This document shows positions 1 to 12,600 of a DNA stretch of 64,000 nucleotides, in pieces. Each line of letters starts with the position of its first letter. The first letter of the stretch is position 1. The translations under genes were made by a program, and so were the position numbers. The notes below the pieces were generated by a model. It worked only from the letters and a program-made list of their open reading frames with translations. It was not told the DNA's origin and ran no database searches. Origin of the DNA: Dillenia suffruticosa (taxonomy: Eukaryota; Streptophyta; Magnoliopsida; Dilleniales; Dilleniaceae); the NCBI GenBank assembly GCA_033439265.1, contig JAVTVX010000030.1:2172501-2236500 (forward strand), given 5' to 3'.

Positions 1-106
1 TTCTACAGCTCCCACAGATTAGTCTTGTGCAGACAAACACAATGAAGGTGGCACTCATGCCAAAACCAATGACTGTAGTAATCAAGTTCATACCTGAATC
101 CATCAT
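1..106 (-). CDS. N-terminal exon of an unidentified membrane protein, runs off the left edge
   Basis: Read on the minus strand, an open frame starts with two adjacent ATGs (104-106 and 101-103). It encodes about 35 residues: MMDSG, then a hydrophobic stretch around LITTVIGFGMSATFIVFVC, then TRLICGSCR. This looks like a short lumenal or extracellular N terminus followed by one membrane anchor with a basic cytosolic flank, a layout common in ATL-type RING E3 ligases and other small membrane proteins. The frame is open to the window edge, so the protein continues outside. I chose the outer ATG, but the second or a third (at 89-91) could be used. The RING assignment is a guess from the anchor only; no RING residues lie in the window. 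Confidence 0.45.
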   Translation of the reverse strand, partial: MMDSGMNLITTVIGFGMSATFIVFVCTRLICGSCR

Positions 107-857
107 CTCTAATTTCCCAAAATTTTCAATCCTATTAAAATCAATCCAACAACAACAACAAAAATGAGGGGGAGGGGAAAGGAAAAAGAAGACGCAGATC
201 AGGAATTCTCAAAAAATGTAAGAAATTATAGGCCAAGATTTAGGATCATTCGAACAACACCCCATAACTGAAACCCCATCAACACAAGGAAATTAAGATA
301 CATAACAAAGACAACAAGCAAAACTAACTCAAACCCAGAAAATAATGTTTAAGAATAAGAAAGATTTCTCTGCAATGAATTGAAATCATCCGAAGAAACC
401 CAGAATTGAGCCCAATATCACAAACAGCAAAATTTTGACAACTCCAGATAAATACTGCTAAAGAACAGGAAAAGAAAAAAAAATGAAAACAAAATCCAAG
501 ATCGAGAAAAATCAATAACAGATTTTATTCTAACAAATCCATCGTGCAAACAAAGACTCAAAACAAAGAGCACAAACCCAAAAGACCTAAACCCTCATAT
601 CAAGAATGTTGAAACTAAAAATTAAGATTTTTCTAATCCAAGATTGTGGAAGAAAGACAAACAGGGCCTTAATAGAATCCTAATCGCTTTGGATGGACTC
701 AAAGGGTGAAATGGAAGGTGCGGAAGGGAGGGAGAGAAGAAATCAGTGAAATGAAAGTAAAGAGGAAGACTCCGTTTCCTTGCCCATTGGAGTCACATTT
801 GTTGTGGGGTCAAACATAAGACGCATTGCTTGACTGACCCCACATCAGATTTTTCTT
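107..857 (-). promoter_or_regulatory. Probable leader and promoter of the gene at 1-106
   Basis: There is no protein-coding signal on either strand. By position this is the 5' side of the minus-strand gene at 1-106. The A-rich plus strand (T-rich on the transcript strand) could include a leader intron. The purine-rich stretch around 715-775 lies about 0.6 kb upstream of the ATG. I see no certain TATA box. Confidence 0.3.
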
Positions 858-2174
858 TTATTTTCTTTTATTTTTATTTTTACTTTTTTGCAATTGGATG
901 GCTCTGTGCTGTATTGTGAATTTTGGCGGCAAATGGTTTTTCACCGTCAAAAGATGCGTTTCTGCATTATATGACCTTTGGGAGAGGGAAGGATGTGTTT
1001 CTTCTTTCTCGAACGGATTCTCTGGCTGCTTTGCCATCTCCTTTTCTTCTTCTTCCGGGTCCATATTTGCCTCTTTCAGGTAAGAACTGGACTGGTTAAT
1101 TGTGTTCTGGTTGAACAAAAGTATTAATATTAATTTTTGGCAAAATCTTATAGATTAAAAATAAAATATTCCCAATTTTAAATTTTTATAATTTTTTTTT
1201 TTAGTTAGAGAATTTGATCGACCATATTAGGGTTATGTTGGCATTAAATACCTTTTTATTGGCAAGCTGCCCCTATTTAAAAAGAAGATAATCTTCTATT
1301 TTGACTTTTTTTTGTTTGTCTTTTATATGAATAAAAATTAAATAGAAGACACTTAAAATTATTAATAAAAAACATTTTAAAACACCATATAAAAATAAAA
1401 AATTAAAACTCTAAAATTAAAAACTTATAAGTAATTTTAAAATAAAATTATTTTATTTTTTATTTTTTGATTATATAATTTAATTTTTTCTTAATTTTAA
1501 CTACTAATAGTTGTAATAACCCTAAGACTTTTTTTAATTTTTTATTTTGTAGAAATCTAAACCGCTTACATAGGATAATATTATTAGAGTTTTGATCAAA
1601 TTTTTTTGAATTGAGAAGGAAATTAATCACATGATAAGTTTTACTGTGTTTGAACGAGATTAGTCGGCATAATTCGGATAATTATGGGCGGCCTCGAACA
1701 CTTTTCACTGGTGAGGGATAAGCCCTCCCCTCGTCTCCTATTGTGTCAAGAGACCTATTGGCCTGTTGGTGAGGTGACACGATCTTCTGTCGTATTGGCA
1801 ACCTTGGCAATATTTTTTTGTAAGGAATTTTACTTTTCCCAACTTGTACCAAAGTTTTCTTTGTTCTTGGGACAGTTACATATATGGTTGAGAAAAAGAT
1901 GTGCAGATCTAGTTTTGCATATACTTTTCTTTAGCCAAAATAATTCTGTTCTCGGATGTGTTTATTCTTAAGTGACAACATAATTCTCATAAATAACCAA
2001 AATAATTTTATTCTCAGATGTGTTCTCGTGATCATTTATCGATATTTAGTTAGTGCAATGATTAAATCTAATTCGATTCGAATTGAATTTAGTCAAATTC
2101 TAAATGATTACCAAATATTGATAATTAATTAAAAAAAAAGTTTGGTCATTTGCTTGAGCTCTAATGATTTATTA
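858..2174. other. Intergenic, AT-rich, no gene seen
   Basis: Short frames at 858-1118 and 898-1083 overlap each other on opposite strands and resemble no family. The stretch 1130-1560 is very AT-rich. Nothing supports a gene here. Confidence 0.5.
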
Positions 2175-3245
2175 TCATGGTCGACTAATGATTTAATTTA
2201 GTATTAAATCCATTGATTTAGAAAAAATATATGATAAGATCCCTAGAAATTTATTGTGATGGACGCTAATAAAAAAAATGATATTTTTAAGATACATTAA
2301 TCTAATTAGAGATATGTATGAAGGAGTTGTAATCGACATAAGAATTTACAAGAGTTTGAACGATAATTTCCCCATTAACATCAAGTTTCACCAAGATTCA
2401 GTATTAAATCCCCTCTTCTTTGTAATAGTAATAGACAATATGACAAAAAATATCAAAGATAAAATATCATGGTGTATACTTTTCACCTATGATACAGTGC
2501 TAATTGATGAAACTAAAAATAGTGTTAGTGATAAACTAGAGTTATGAAAACTTATATCGGAATTCAAAGAGTTTAAATTGAATAGATTGAAAACCGAATA
2601 TATGAAATATAGATTTAGTGAAAGTTATCAAAATGATGAAAAACGATTAGATTAGATAAGTAAAATATATTCAAAAGTGAACGATTTAGATATTTAATTT
2701 CTATCATTTAAAACGATGACAATATAGATACAGATGTGAATCATAAGATTCAAACGAATTGGATGAAATTGAGAAATGCATCCAGAATCTTTTGCGATCT
2801 CACGATACCTTTACATTTGAAATGAAAGTTTTATAGAATTGCAGTTAGACCCACACTATTGTATGGTACTTAATGTTGAGTTATTAAATAATAACAAAAA
2901 CAAAAGATAATTGTAGCAGAAATGTGAATGTTTAGGTGGATGTGTGGAAAAATTAGAAAAGATAGAATTAGAAATGAAGAGATTCATAACAAGTTGGGAG
3001 TTAATTCAATTGTGGATAAGATGCGAAAGTACTGTTTGAGGTGGTTCGGGTATATGCAAAGAATATCAAAAAATGCACCGGTTAGGAAAATCGAGAACTT
3101 AAATATAGGAAATTTAGTAAAATATAGAGATAGATCGTTGAAAACGCGGATACAAGTTATTCGAAAAGACATGAAAATTAAGAGTTTAGAAGAGAAAATA
3201 ATATTGAATAGGAATAGAGAGTGTAGAAATATCCGTACAAATTAA
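2175..3245 (+). pseudogene. RTE-type LINE reverse transcriptase remnant
   Basis: Broken frames read as the C-terminal half of a plant non-LTR reverse transcriptase. In order I see a remnant of the MPGRST motif (LSWSTNDLI, about 2180), then IDLEKIYDKIPRNLL followed by a stop where the family has Trp, then IRDMYEGVV and a mutated catalytic block FTYDTVLID (2485-2515) where the family has FADD. After more frame breaks comes the tail MFRWMCGKIRKDRIRNEE and LRWFGYMQ (2928-3245). This order is typical of the RTE clade in plants. A deletion separates the first two motifs, the 5' half is missing, and the FADD Asp pair is lost, so the copy is dead. The 3' flank is T-rich and ends in a short (AT)n run near 3286-3303. 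Confidence 0.88.
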
Positions 3246-6165
3246 ATCAATTTATTTACTTACTTTTCTTTTATTTTTATTTCATTATATATATATATAT
3301 ATATTTTTTCTCTCTATCTTTTTTAAATTTGTCTTTCAGATAATCGATCCTAAATATTAGGATTAAGATCCGATTTATTGTTGTTGATGTTATTAAATTT
3401 AAACAATGTAATTTAAGATTCAAGGGGAACCCCACATGAAAAATTTACAAAGCACGATCAGCTTTAATAAAATAACATGACAACATTGACTTCATATTAC
3501 TTAAAAAATGACCACAAAACAGGGGTCACATGATTGTTGAGAAGTTGGCTAACTCAACCATATAAACAATGTAAGAGACTTGTACAATTTTGGTAATGGG
3601 GAAAAAATATTTATAATTTTGTAGACTAAGATTACTCGTCGAGATTAATAGGATTTTTTTTTATACTAAATTCCTTTTTTTTGAAAAAATGGATTTGAAG
3701 CAAAAATAATAGATTTAAAGCCAAACAACACTTTGCTTTGCTTTTCCAATAATGGAGGTAAGAAGAAACATAAGAGGAGCCCTAAATTTTTCATGCGATT
3801 GGGTAGAGGTGGGAACTTTGTATCTTCCACTATAGCCTTTGGAATTATTGGCCCTTTTTACACAATTCAACAAGTACAAAAGGAGAATTCTTGAAACTCT
3901 GGCAACGTACTTGGAAGGCCATCTTGTTTTTATTCATAGCCTTTTCCTTTTCTGGAGAATCAAATTCCCTTTTCTCCTTTCCTAGTCATGATTTGCATAT
4001 GTTTGCTCTGTTTCCACTCAAAAGTTTTAAAAAACTTAGACATGGTACAGGACAGGCCCCTGCACTTTTGGGCAAGGTAGAGTGAAGAAGACAGGAGAAA
4101 CCATCTCTGAAATTTTAAGAAAAAAAGTTTTATATATACAATTTTAAAAAATTATAAGCTCAAATATTATTTGCCCTTTTAAAATAATATTATGGGTCCT
4201 CAAAATTATAAATTCAAATATATATTAAAATTCATCCTAATACAAAATTTTAACTTTGACCCCATTCAAGGGTATTGCACACAATTAACGTCACGAGAAT
4301 TTAATGACAAGATATTAAATTAATATCTCAAATTCAAATTTTGAGAATGAAAAAATAAATACCGGAAGAGTCGGTTCCTAAAAAAAGTAGGCATCCAAAA
4401 AGTCAGTCTCTAAATTGAATTTTACGATCGCCCGAATTGGATTGCTTGATTTTTGAATACAGCTCAAAAAAAAAAAAAAAGGTTTTACCACACACGAATA
4501 CGCTTTTATGCAACAAATTAACAAGCTACAAGGGGGTAGCTACTTTCAAAGTGATAGAAGAAAAGCAACCAGACTTTTCAACGGAAATCAAGAATCTCTC
4601 AATTATGATTAATCACACTTCTGACATATAGCATTTCTTTGCATTTAGCAAAAACTACTTTAATTTCCGAAGAGAAATTAACATTTATGCTGATATAAAT
4701 ACCTTTTTTCTCTTTATAATATGGTTTGTTTTAGTGTGTTTATAATTTAGTATAAAAATAATATATAAACATTTTGGGTGGAGGGGGTGAGAGAGGGATC
4801 GAGAGAAATGATTAAGAAAGGAAAAGTGGGGGATCATGGACCAAAGAGCAGTCATATCAGGTTTAAGTGCAGCCCTGTCCCACTTAGCATCCGAACATTA
4901 TCTCCCAACAACCAAAGGGACCAGAAAAAATCCCAGATTTTCATGCCTTTGTTTTTCCCTTCTCAACACAGCAACAGAAGTCAGACACTTGATGATTAAA
5001 AAAGGTCCAGTACACTAGGAGTAGAGTGGATTCTAAAGAGAGAAGGGGAACTAACAAATCTAGCACTGCTATTACAATATTCAGAGCACTTAAAATACAT
5101 ATGAAAGGAGAAAGCTTCTTTATGCTGTGAAATGTGACAACCTAGACAACGATGGGGCTTAGTGTTAACCAAAATGATCTGAATATTGACATACAACTAG
5201 GCAATCATGGACCCCCCCCCCCATGAACAAAAAAACAAAGAGAGAGAGAGATAGATGTTCAAGTGTTCGGGACTAAAGTTGAGTTCGCGAATCCTGATTT
5301 AGTCACCTAAGCTCCTGGAGCGAGGGGTCATTGTTAGGAGATAAGTACAAGTTCATATGCACCAAACTCCAAATGTTTTTCCTGTTCAAATCAATAAATC
5401 TCCTATTTGTCACAAACAGAATGTGTTAGTTCTAGGACTAGTGGCATTATTCGAGTATAACAATGCAATACCAGATGTAAATATCATCACAAAGTTATGT
5501 GAACCTAGGCAGACAAATGAACAGACATGAATGATGAGACTCCGGAAAAGCTCAGATAATTTTACAAGCAAAAGGGAAGACAGCATGCATTATCAGTGAT
5601 TTACAAGCACGAGCTTGAAATTAGAGTAATAATAGGCATGATGGTGACAAGTTCTCAGACCGTTCGTGCACAGCTTTTGACTCTTGAATGGGACCGAAGA
5701 GTAAGCATGAAAGCAGAAGGAAACTTGAGGCCTAGAGGGGCCACTCTTAAGGGCCGAAAAATCACAAGCATGTCAGTCTAAGAACTTTCAACTTAACTAG
5801 GATTTAGCTCAACTGTTTTCAGAGATTGATCTCTCTTGTGTCTCATTAGTTCAGTATTTCGTTTAGGCTCAACCAACCCATACCTAGGAAACCCCCATGA
5901 CCCTTTTTTTCTTGACAAAGAGCTTAATCAGAGAAAAAAGAAACCAAACAAAAGAAGCAAGAAGGCGCAACTCTCACAAACTCCAAGAGAGTCCGCCAAC
6001 ACCAATCCTATACTAAACACCACTAAAACATCTCTTGTAGAATCACAAATGATTTAGGGATGGATGTCTCATCATTTTTGTTGTACTATTCTTCTATTGG
6101 ACAAAATCCATCCTATTCTCTTGATTGATTCTAAGACATTAATCTTTCTCATCTCAATTCCTACT
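3246..6165. other. Intergenic, no gene seen
   Basis: AT-rich DNA with short unsupported frames (3891-4085, 4437-4631, 4778-5018, 5596-6057). It has a poly-C run at 5210-5221 and a short GA run near 5238-5250. The less AT-rich part 4780-5800 could hold transcribed untranslated sequence, but I cannot identify a product. Confidence 0.4.
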
Positions 6166-6169
6166 TCAC

Positions 6170-7820
6170 TGCATCATGATCGCAAAAGGATCAACTTCAA
6201 AAGGCACCGTAAAAATAAGGTCACCCACACAAATGCCACAGAAACAACAAAAGGGCTTTCGTCGGAGCAGAAGTGAAGGGCAAAAGACTTTTGACACCTG
6301 CAATCCATTACCAGGTGTCCAAAAGAAGAGCACTGCCTTATATGAGTATCCAGAAATTTTAATAATATACCAATCTTTAGCTCGACACGGCACCACAGGC
6401 GAGCCATGTCAAGCAAATAAATTAAAAGTCACATGTATGAAATCCAACCACCATTACGCAGATGATAACATGATTAAGAAAACATATCAACACAAGAATA
6501 AAGAACAATATTGAAGTAGATAAAACATTAAATCAACCAAACAAAACAAAAAAACCAACATGGCCCATTTAATGTAGCTCATTCAACCCCCCCCCCCCAA
6601 AAAAAAAAACCAAGAAATGCGTGCAAATGAAGTACTTCCATATTCACCAAGACAAAGAATCCATTTTCCCATACACCAAATCATAGAACTGCGATTCAGT
6701 AACCAAAAGAGATCATTTTATTGCCGTAAGAACAGAATATACAGAAAGGATAGATCAAACAGATAAGAATCCAAGGACAAGTATAAAAACACAACTCATC
6801 CAAACAAAAGATGATATGCTCAAAAGTCCAACTCAACATGACTCAAAACCAGCAGTGACCATATAATGCAGGTTATTCAAATAAGTCGAAAAAGTGTAAA
6901 AATAATGATACAGATTTGCCAAATCGAAATTCGAATTATCTCCACCTAGATCAGTAATCATCCATGATCATTTTATTGCTTGTGGAATAGAATCGACACA
7001 AACACAGACAAACCAATCAGACAACTATCAGAAGCATGACTCACCCACACAACAGATGACACAATATTACTCATAATGTTCAAATTTCCCAATAATCAAG
7101 TAACTCAAATAGATCATATACAAACCAGTGCCAAATCAAATAATGCAGTATCCGTACCGGATCAAATTAAACACCAAAAAAGATGTGCAAGTTAGCATAC
7201 CGACATTGTAGTCAAAGATCCCACTTTATCCATATGATTCAGCAACTATAAAAGATCATTTGTTGCTTTTTGGAGACAATGATCACAAGCACAAGTCATC
7301 CAAAAAGACAGATTACACAACAAACCACAATATTAAATTGTCGAGGCATCTAAAAATCACTCCACAGCAGTTGAAGCAGGAATCCAGACTGACATTCTCA
7401 CAAACATATAGTGCATAGGAACCGATATATGGTCAGGTCCACCAATAAAGTGTGTAGTTATATCACTGCACACAAACTCACCAAGTCGAAGTAAACCTTT
7501 TTTTAATATGAGATCGTTTCATTGCTTCTGGAACAAAATACACACAATTCAGGACAGATCAAACAGACTATAACCTCATCCGAACCACAAAAAGATACAT
7601 ACAAATCACATCACTCAAATTCCCCAAGCATCAAGCAAAAAAGATAAATTAAAAACCGGCATCAAATCAAATAATGCAGCTCAACAATCACCAAAAATCA
7701 CTTTATTGCGTTTGAAGACATTGATCACAAGCACAAACACAATTCATCCGATCCAAACAACACAAAACCCAGAACAACTTACAAATGCTGCAATGCAGGT
7801 CAACCAAATTAAGAATCAGG
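6170..7820 (-). repeat. Degenerate tandem array of EG16 3'-end copies
   Basis: A recurring block is recognisable by a start near 'gatcattttattgct' at about 6711, 6966, 7253, 7510 and 7692, and by a later landmark 'caaatcaaataatgcag' at about 7133 and 7660 (weaker forms near 6570, 6862 and 7790). Spacing is about 180 to 290 bp. The last block is the 3' untranslated region of the EG16-like gene at 7821-8470. One upstream block (7357-7443) still carries decayed coding sequence of that gene's last residues. The array therefore looks like head-to-tail copies of the gene's 3' end, now diverged. The limit on the left is uncertain. Confidence 0.6.
7357..7443 (-). pseudogene. Decayed 3'-end copy of the EG16-like gene
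   Basis: The minus strand aligns by eye with the last roughly 28 codons of the gene at 7821-8470. It keeps the segment around the tryptophan-threonine-glycine-proline motif, a degraded YVCE block, and the final SerThr-Ala-Val-Glu region with its stop at 7357-7359. Reading frame is lost and substitutions are frequent. The 3' flank (7250-7350) also matches the intact gene's 3' flank (7690-7800), including 'gatcacaagcacaa'. This shows the copy is a genomic duplication that includes untranslated sequence. Confidence 0.7.
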
Positions 7821-8470
7821 TCATTCCACAGCAGTGGAAGCAGGAACACAGACATCCTTGTACTCACAAACATACGGGGCATCACAACCGATATACGGTC
7901 CAGTCCACCTAGCATTATCAATGTAACTAGCATCCCAAACTGAGGCATACAGGAACATGGCTTTCTCAGGAAATCCTTCATTTTCAACCTTCACAACTCT
8001 CCTAATCATTTTACCATCAATCCACCACTCAATCCAATTTGGGTCCCACTTAATCACATACTCATGAAACCCATCGGCGCAATCAAACCCCAGATCATGA
8101 ATCACTTCCCTATTCCCAGTCCCAGTTGTGTAATAATTCGTCTGGACAATCCTCCTGTCTTTCCCCAAAAACTCGATATCGATTTCGTCTTGGGATTTAT
8201 CGCCTTCGAGAGAAGAGAGATAGAGATTGAAATTGAGGCCACTGTTATGCCGGTGGGGCATTTGATTAGAGATTTGAAGGTTCCGTAGAGAAACCGAGTG
8301 GTGGATCGCCAACGGGCACCGCCGCGGGAATCGTAGACGAGGGTTATGGAATTGGTGTCTGGAGAGTGACTACAGGCTTCTGGAGTGTAGTCTATGGCGA
8401 TGGTTTTGAGAAATTGCGTTTGGTGGTGATCTTTTGGGGGTTGTTCTGGGTGGAGAACTGGATCCGCCAT
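7821..8470 (-). pseudogene. EG16: EG16-like GH16 endo-glucanase gene with one frame break
   Basis: Start ATG at 8468-8470 (MADPVLHPEQPP), stop at 7821-7823. The 650 nt are one base short of 217 codons. The first frame runs from MADP through IAIDYTPEACSH and RWRSTTRFLYGTF to KCPTG. The second begins at NSGLNFNLYLSSLEGD and carries the GH16 catalytic motif DEIDIEFLG, then QTNYYTTGTGNRE, FHEYVIKW and MFLYASVWDASYID. The switch lies at about 8240-8255 and fits loss of a single base. No signal peptide and no XTH C-terminal extension are present, as in EG16 enzymes, which cleave xyloglucan and mixed-linkage glucan. Both halves are otherwise well conserved, so this could be a recent pseudogene or a one-base assembly error. 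I see no intron. A GA run (8480-8500) lies just upstream of the ATG. Confidence 0.85.
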
Positions 8471-8664
8471 TTGAGTTGCAGAGAGAGAGAGAGAGAGAGG
8501 TGGGAGATGATGGACGGAGCATCTCCAATTAAATAATGAGAGAAGAGAGAAAGTGGTCCGTTGGTTGTTTTTGCCCTGATGACCGTTGGGATTCATGTAA
8601 GTAGGACTCAAAATTGGGCTTGGATATCGTGGGCTTTAGTTAGCCGAAGCCCAACCCATAAACA

Positions 8665-9018
8665 AAGCCGGTTATATATATAATCGATTAATATCCGGAA
8701 CAATATTCTAACTAATCTAGTGTGAACATTTACAGAAGCCCTATTTAGGGAGCAACTCTCTCATTATAGTTTTTTTCATTTTTAAGTTTCGAATTTGAGC
8801 AATAGTCTTAATATTCTCCGGCTCTAAAATCTCACATTTTTTTGTATTATATCAACCGATATCTGGAATTATATTCCAACTAATCTAGTCAGAGACTTAC
8901 AGTGGTCCATTTAAGAAGACTACCCTCCCAATATAGTCTGTTCCATATTCAAGTTATGAATCGAATTCGTGACCTTAGTTAAGAGATTTAATATCACATC
9001 TCATTAAACCAACTGACC
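8665..9018 (+). repeat. Two copies of a dispersed ~170-bp repeat family
   Basis: Two tandem related copies (about 8665-8840 and 8860-9018) share the order 'aatcgat..atatcc/tgg', a 'ctaatcta' block, a 'ctctcc/caatata' block and 'tttaatatcacatc'. The second copy resembles 58985-59165 closely, and diverged copies occur in the opposite orientation at 56110-56450. No coding potential. Confidence 0.6.
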
Positions 9019-9341
9019 GTCAATTAAAATCCCACCTTTCTTCAAACATGAACTTGAAGATTGAAAGTCGAAGCCACAAACCAAATCCCTTGGAGGAGCA
9101 AGCAACAAGCCATCACAAACTCAAAATCCACAGTTCACACTCAACAATGCAAGGATGAAGAGTGGAAGATGATGGGGATGGATGGGAGTCATAGGATCAC
9201 CATGGTGGTTATAGGTTAGAAAACATAGAATGAGAGAAAGAGAAAGGGGAGCAGAGGGTCTTATTGAGAGAAGCTGATCAATGTAACAAGAGAATATAAT
9301 TAATTGTAACTGGAATAAACAAATAGTTAGGTTGTTTACTC

Positions 9342-9685
9342 TGTTAGGAAATTGGTTAGAAAAAAATTGTATTAAAATGGATCAAAGGAAGATAAGTACA
9401 GACTTTGGATGTGCTTATTAGATTCTCTCTCTATTTTATCTCTCTCGCTACTCTCTCTCTCTAAACCCTACTCTCTCTCTCTCTCTTTTTCTGTAACTCC
9501 CTATTTCTCTCTTCTATCTTCTCTCTAATTCTTCAACGTCACAGCCGACCGGCTAAGATACCCAGTCGACTTCAACTTCTCAGATTAACATAATCAGTCG
9601 GCTGTCCCACTCCAATGTCAACCGGTTGATATAACCAATCGACTCCCATCTTTCACAGTCGACTGGCCCGCCCGGGGTTGTAACA
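9342..9685 (+). repeat. Possible solo LTR or TRIM-like fragment
   Basis: The segment starts TGTTAGG and ends TTGTAACA, giving the short inverted ends (TGTTA...TAACA) typical of LTRs. Inside it is a CT-rich block (9422-9500), then a run of tcgac/gtcgac-containing repeats (9540-9665). I find no matching 5-bp target duplication, so the ends are uncertain. Confidence 0.25.
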
Positions 9686-9689
9686 ATTT

Positions 9690-12600
9690 ATGTTAGTCAA
9701 GGTTGGTTCGGGTCCATACGGGTTTCATGAATCAGCCCGCATCCTACCGAGATACCCGATTATTTTCCCCAAAAAAAAGGCTCATTTGAAACCAAAAAAC
9801 CCGGTCAAAACTGCCCGTTCCATGCTTTTTGTCTCGGATTCCGTAAGGTCCATTCGGGTTATTGGGCTATTGGGTTACTCAGATGATTAATAAACAAGCC
9901 CACAAGTCTTTAGTTAGTTTTATAAATTCTTAAATTTTATATTATTATAACTTTTGTGTCAATTGGTTTAAAATTTATTTATTTATTTATTTATTTTTGT
10001 TTTTATGAGAGTATTTTTTCTTCCTTTCTTACTATTGATACATGGCGACACACAAAAGCACCCAACTGTAATTTTGTAAAGGCATGTCATGCTTTCAAGA
10101 CTAGTATTTCTTTTAATTAAAAAAAAATTAGAGTGAAATATTAAATTTAAAAATTACTTAAAATTAATTAAAAAATAATATTAATTAATAGGAGGAATGA
10201 AAAGATAGAGTTTCCATCAATTGGGTCTTGGGGAAAGCAAATGAGTGCAATAAGCCAAAGCAGAGGACAAAATATGTAATGAGATTAGAAATAAATTATG
10301 GCAAAGTATATGTGAAATAAGATTTGATTAATTATAATTAAGATTAAAATTGAATAATTTTGACTACTAACATCATGAAGGGGTTTCAATGATTTCATCA
10401 CCTTGGATATGATTAAAAGAAGAATTAACTAAAATCGGATTTTATTCTCTTTTTTTTTTTCTTTCTTTTTTGAAATTTTCTCTTTCCATCTCTTTCTTTC
10501 TAGGCAGTTTTTGTATTAACGAACTGTAGATCTAGTGATAGAATACTAAACGTACATTAAAACTTGGCGAGAAGGTCGATAGAAGTACTAAAAGCCCATA
10601 AATGACAAAGTAAATAAGGTGAATCAAATGAGAGCAAGCAGAGCATGCCAAACCATATGTCAAATTACTAACCAAGAATATTCACTGAGTTTGACTTAGT
10701 CAATGTGAAAAAATTATAAAAAGGTTCGAAACACTCTCATAACTGTCTCTGATTTATCGCTATATAACATATAAAAATTCTTATTAATTATAAAATATTT
10801 AAAATTCATTATAATTATAATTCTATCAAATAAATTTCTCAGCATAATTTTATAATTATCTCATTTCAAGAAAATCATATAAATCCAAATAACGTTTTAT
10901 TAATAAGTTGCGGAGACAAAACTAATGTTTTCGATGAAAAATGCATTGCAAAATTGTTAGGTAAGCAAACACTTGAACAGAACTTATGACCTTTAGCATA
11001 CCTCAGGGGACAACTTTTGTGCACCAAATGTTACAACAACCTATTTTTTTAAGATCAGCTTGCTTCTTTCTTACATTTGAAAACAATGCGACGACCGACC
11101 GACCGATTTGGTTTTAGTGGGAGAGAGCGAATCAATAGATAATCGAAATTATGAAATGAAGTAACAAACATTTGTTGATATAGGTGGGATGGACACTTTC
11201 ATTTCTTAAATAGATTAAGAGTTCGACTTTTCTTAAATATAAAAAAATAATATTGAGAGATTTAAAAAAAAAAAAGAAATTATATAAAAAAAACAAGGGA
11301 GAAGAGAGCGCCCTATTATGCCCCATTTGTGGCTGTCTCTACCATCTACTCTACTTGCAAAAGGTGATTTTGTCCGATTCTTCGATGTCCGTTACTTAGT
11401 GTGAGATTGGTGTCACCTATTTTGGTTGCTTTTCGATCTCGGCCTCCATAGGTCTAAGCTAGACCCCATGTCCTAAAATCGCATGCCAAGTGTCATTCGA
11501 TTTTGCCCTCTAGCCCAATGTCCAACGTTGTAGAGGACAAATCTCTCATTTGAAGGCCAAGAGACTTGAATGTGTTTGGAATCTTGAGGCCGCACTTCGA
11601 AATTCGATATGACTTTGTATCTTAATCCTACGGTCATAATTTCATCTCTAATTAGATCTTTTTCTGTTTTTCCTTTTTACGGATAAACTCCGGAATCATT
11701 GTTGCTAATGAAATCCAATAGAAACGACGAGTATGAACTGATGGGGTCCACGAATTACTTAATCAAAATCTTAACGTCATTTTGGTCGATTAAAATGAAC
11801 CTTTTCGCGCCGGATTTTTAAATTCAAGAACCAACGTTCCAAATCCGTTCGCCATTTGCTAGCCGCCAAACTCAGACCGCCTTTCTTCTGTCGGCTTCGC
11901 TTTGTCATCTTCTTCGGCTCGGCTAATGTCTGAACTGCGGCTTCGGAATCGGCTCATCTCCCTTATTTTGCCTTATTTGAGATATGGAATTAGGGAAATA
12001 TTATTTTTTTTTCCTTTTGATTTTTTTGATATTCTTTACACCATTTATAAATATTAGAAGAAATTTCATAAAAATACATATAATGAATTTTTGATATTTT
12101 GTAATAATAAATAATGTTATAATAAAATCATAATGGTCAATTACTAATTTATTTATTTTTATCACATGAAAATATACTAAATTCAAGTTCTTTGCTTTTG
12201 CATTATATGAATCCAACTCGACGAAAATACAAATAAATAACTCGTAATATATATAAAATTATAAATTATATCATCTTTTCTGAATAAGCATAAGGAATGG
12301 TGCATGGAATGAGACAACCAAATAACTCTAAATTTATTTTAAGGGAAATAGTTATGATTCAAACTAAATATTTATAATAAGAGAAAACCCAGATAGCCAA
12401 ACACGAAAATATCAGCAATGTTGGTCGTCCTCTGCCGAGCAAAAAAAAGGGATGACTTCTTATATTTATCTTACAAGCCCAACTTATATTTAAACTTAAA
12501 TTTGTTGATTAAATAAGGTTGAGCTACCATGGCGGTTCTCCTTCTACAGTCCAACTTGTTCTCTTGACAAATCCAAGGCCATCCCTTTATTAAGAGATTC

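Noticed and set aside
898..1118. Overlapping plus and minus frames of 61 and 86 codons
   Set aside because: They overlap each other, are short, and lack any family signal or conserved context.
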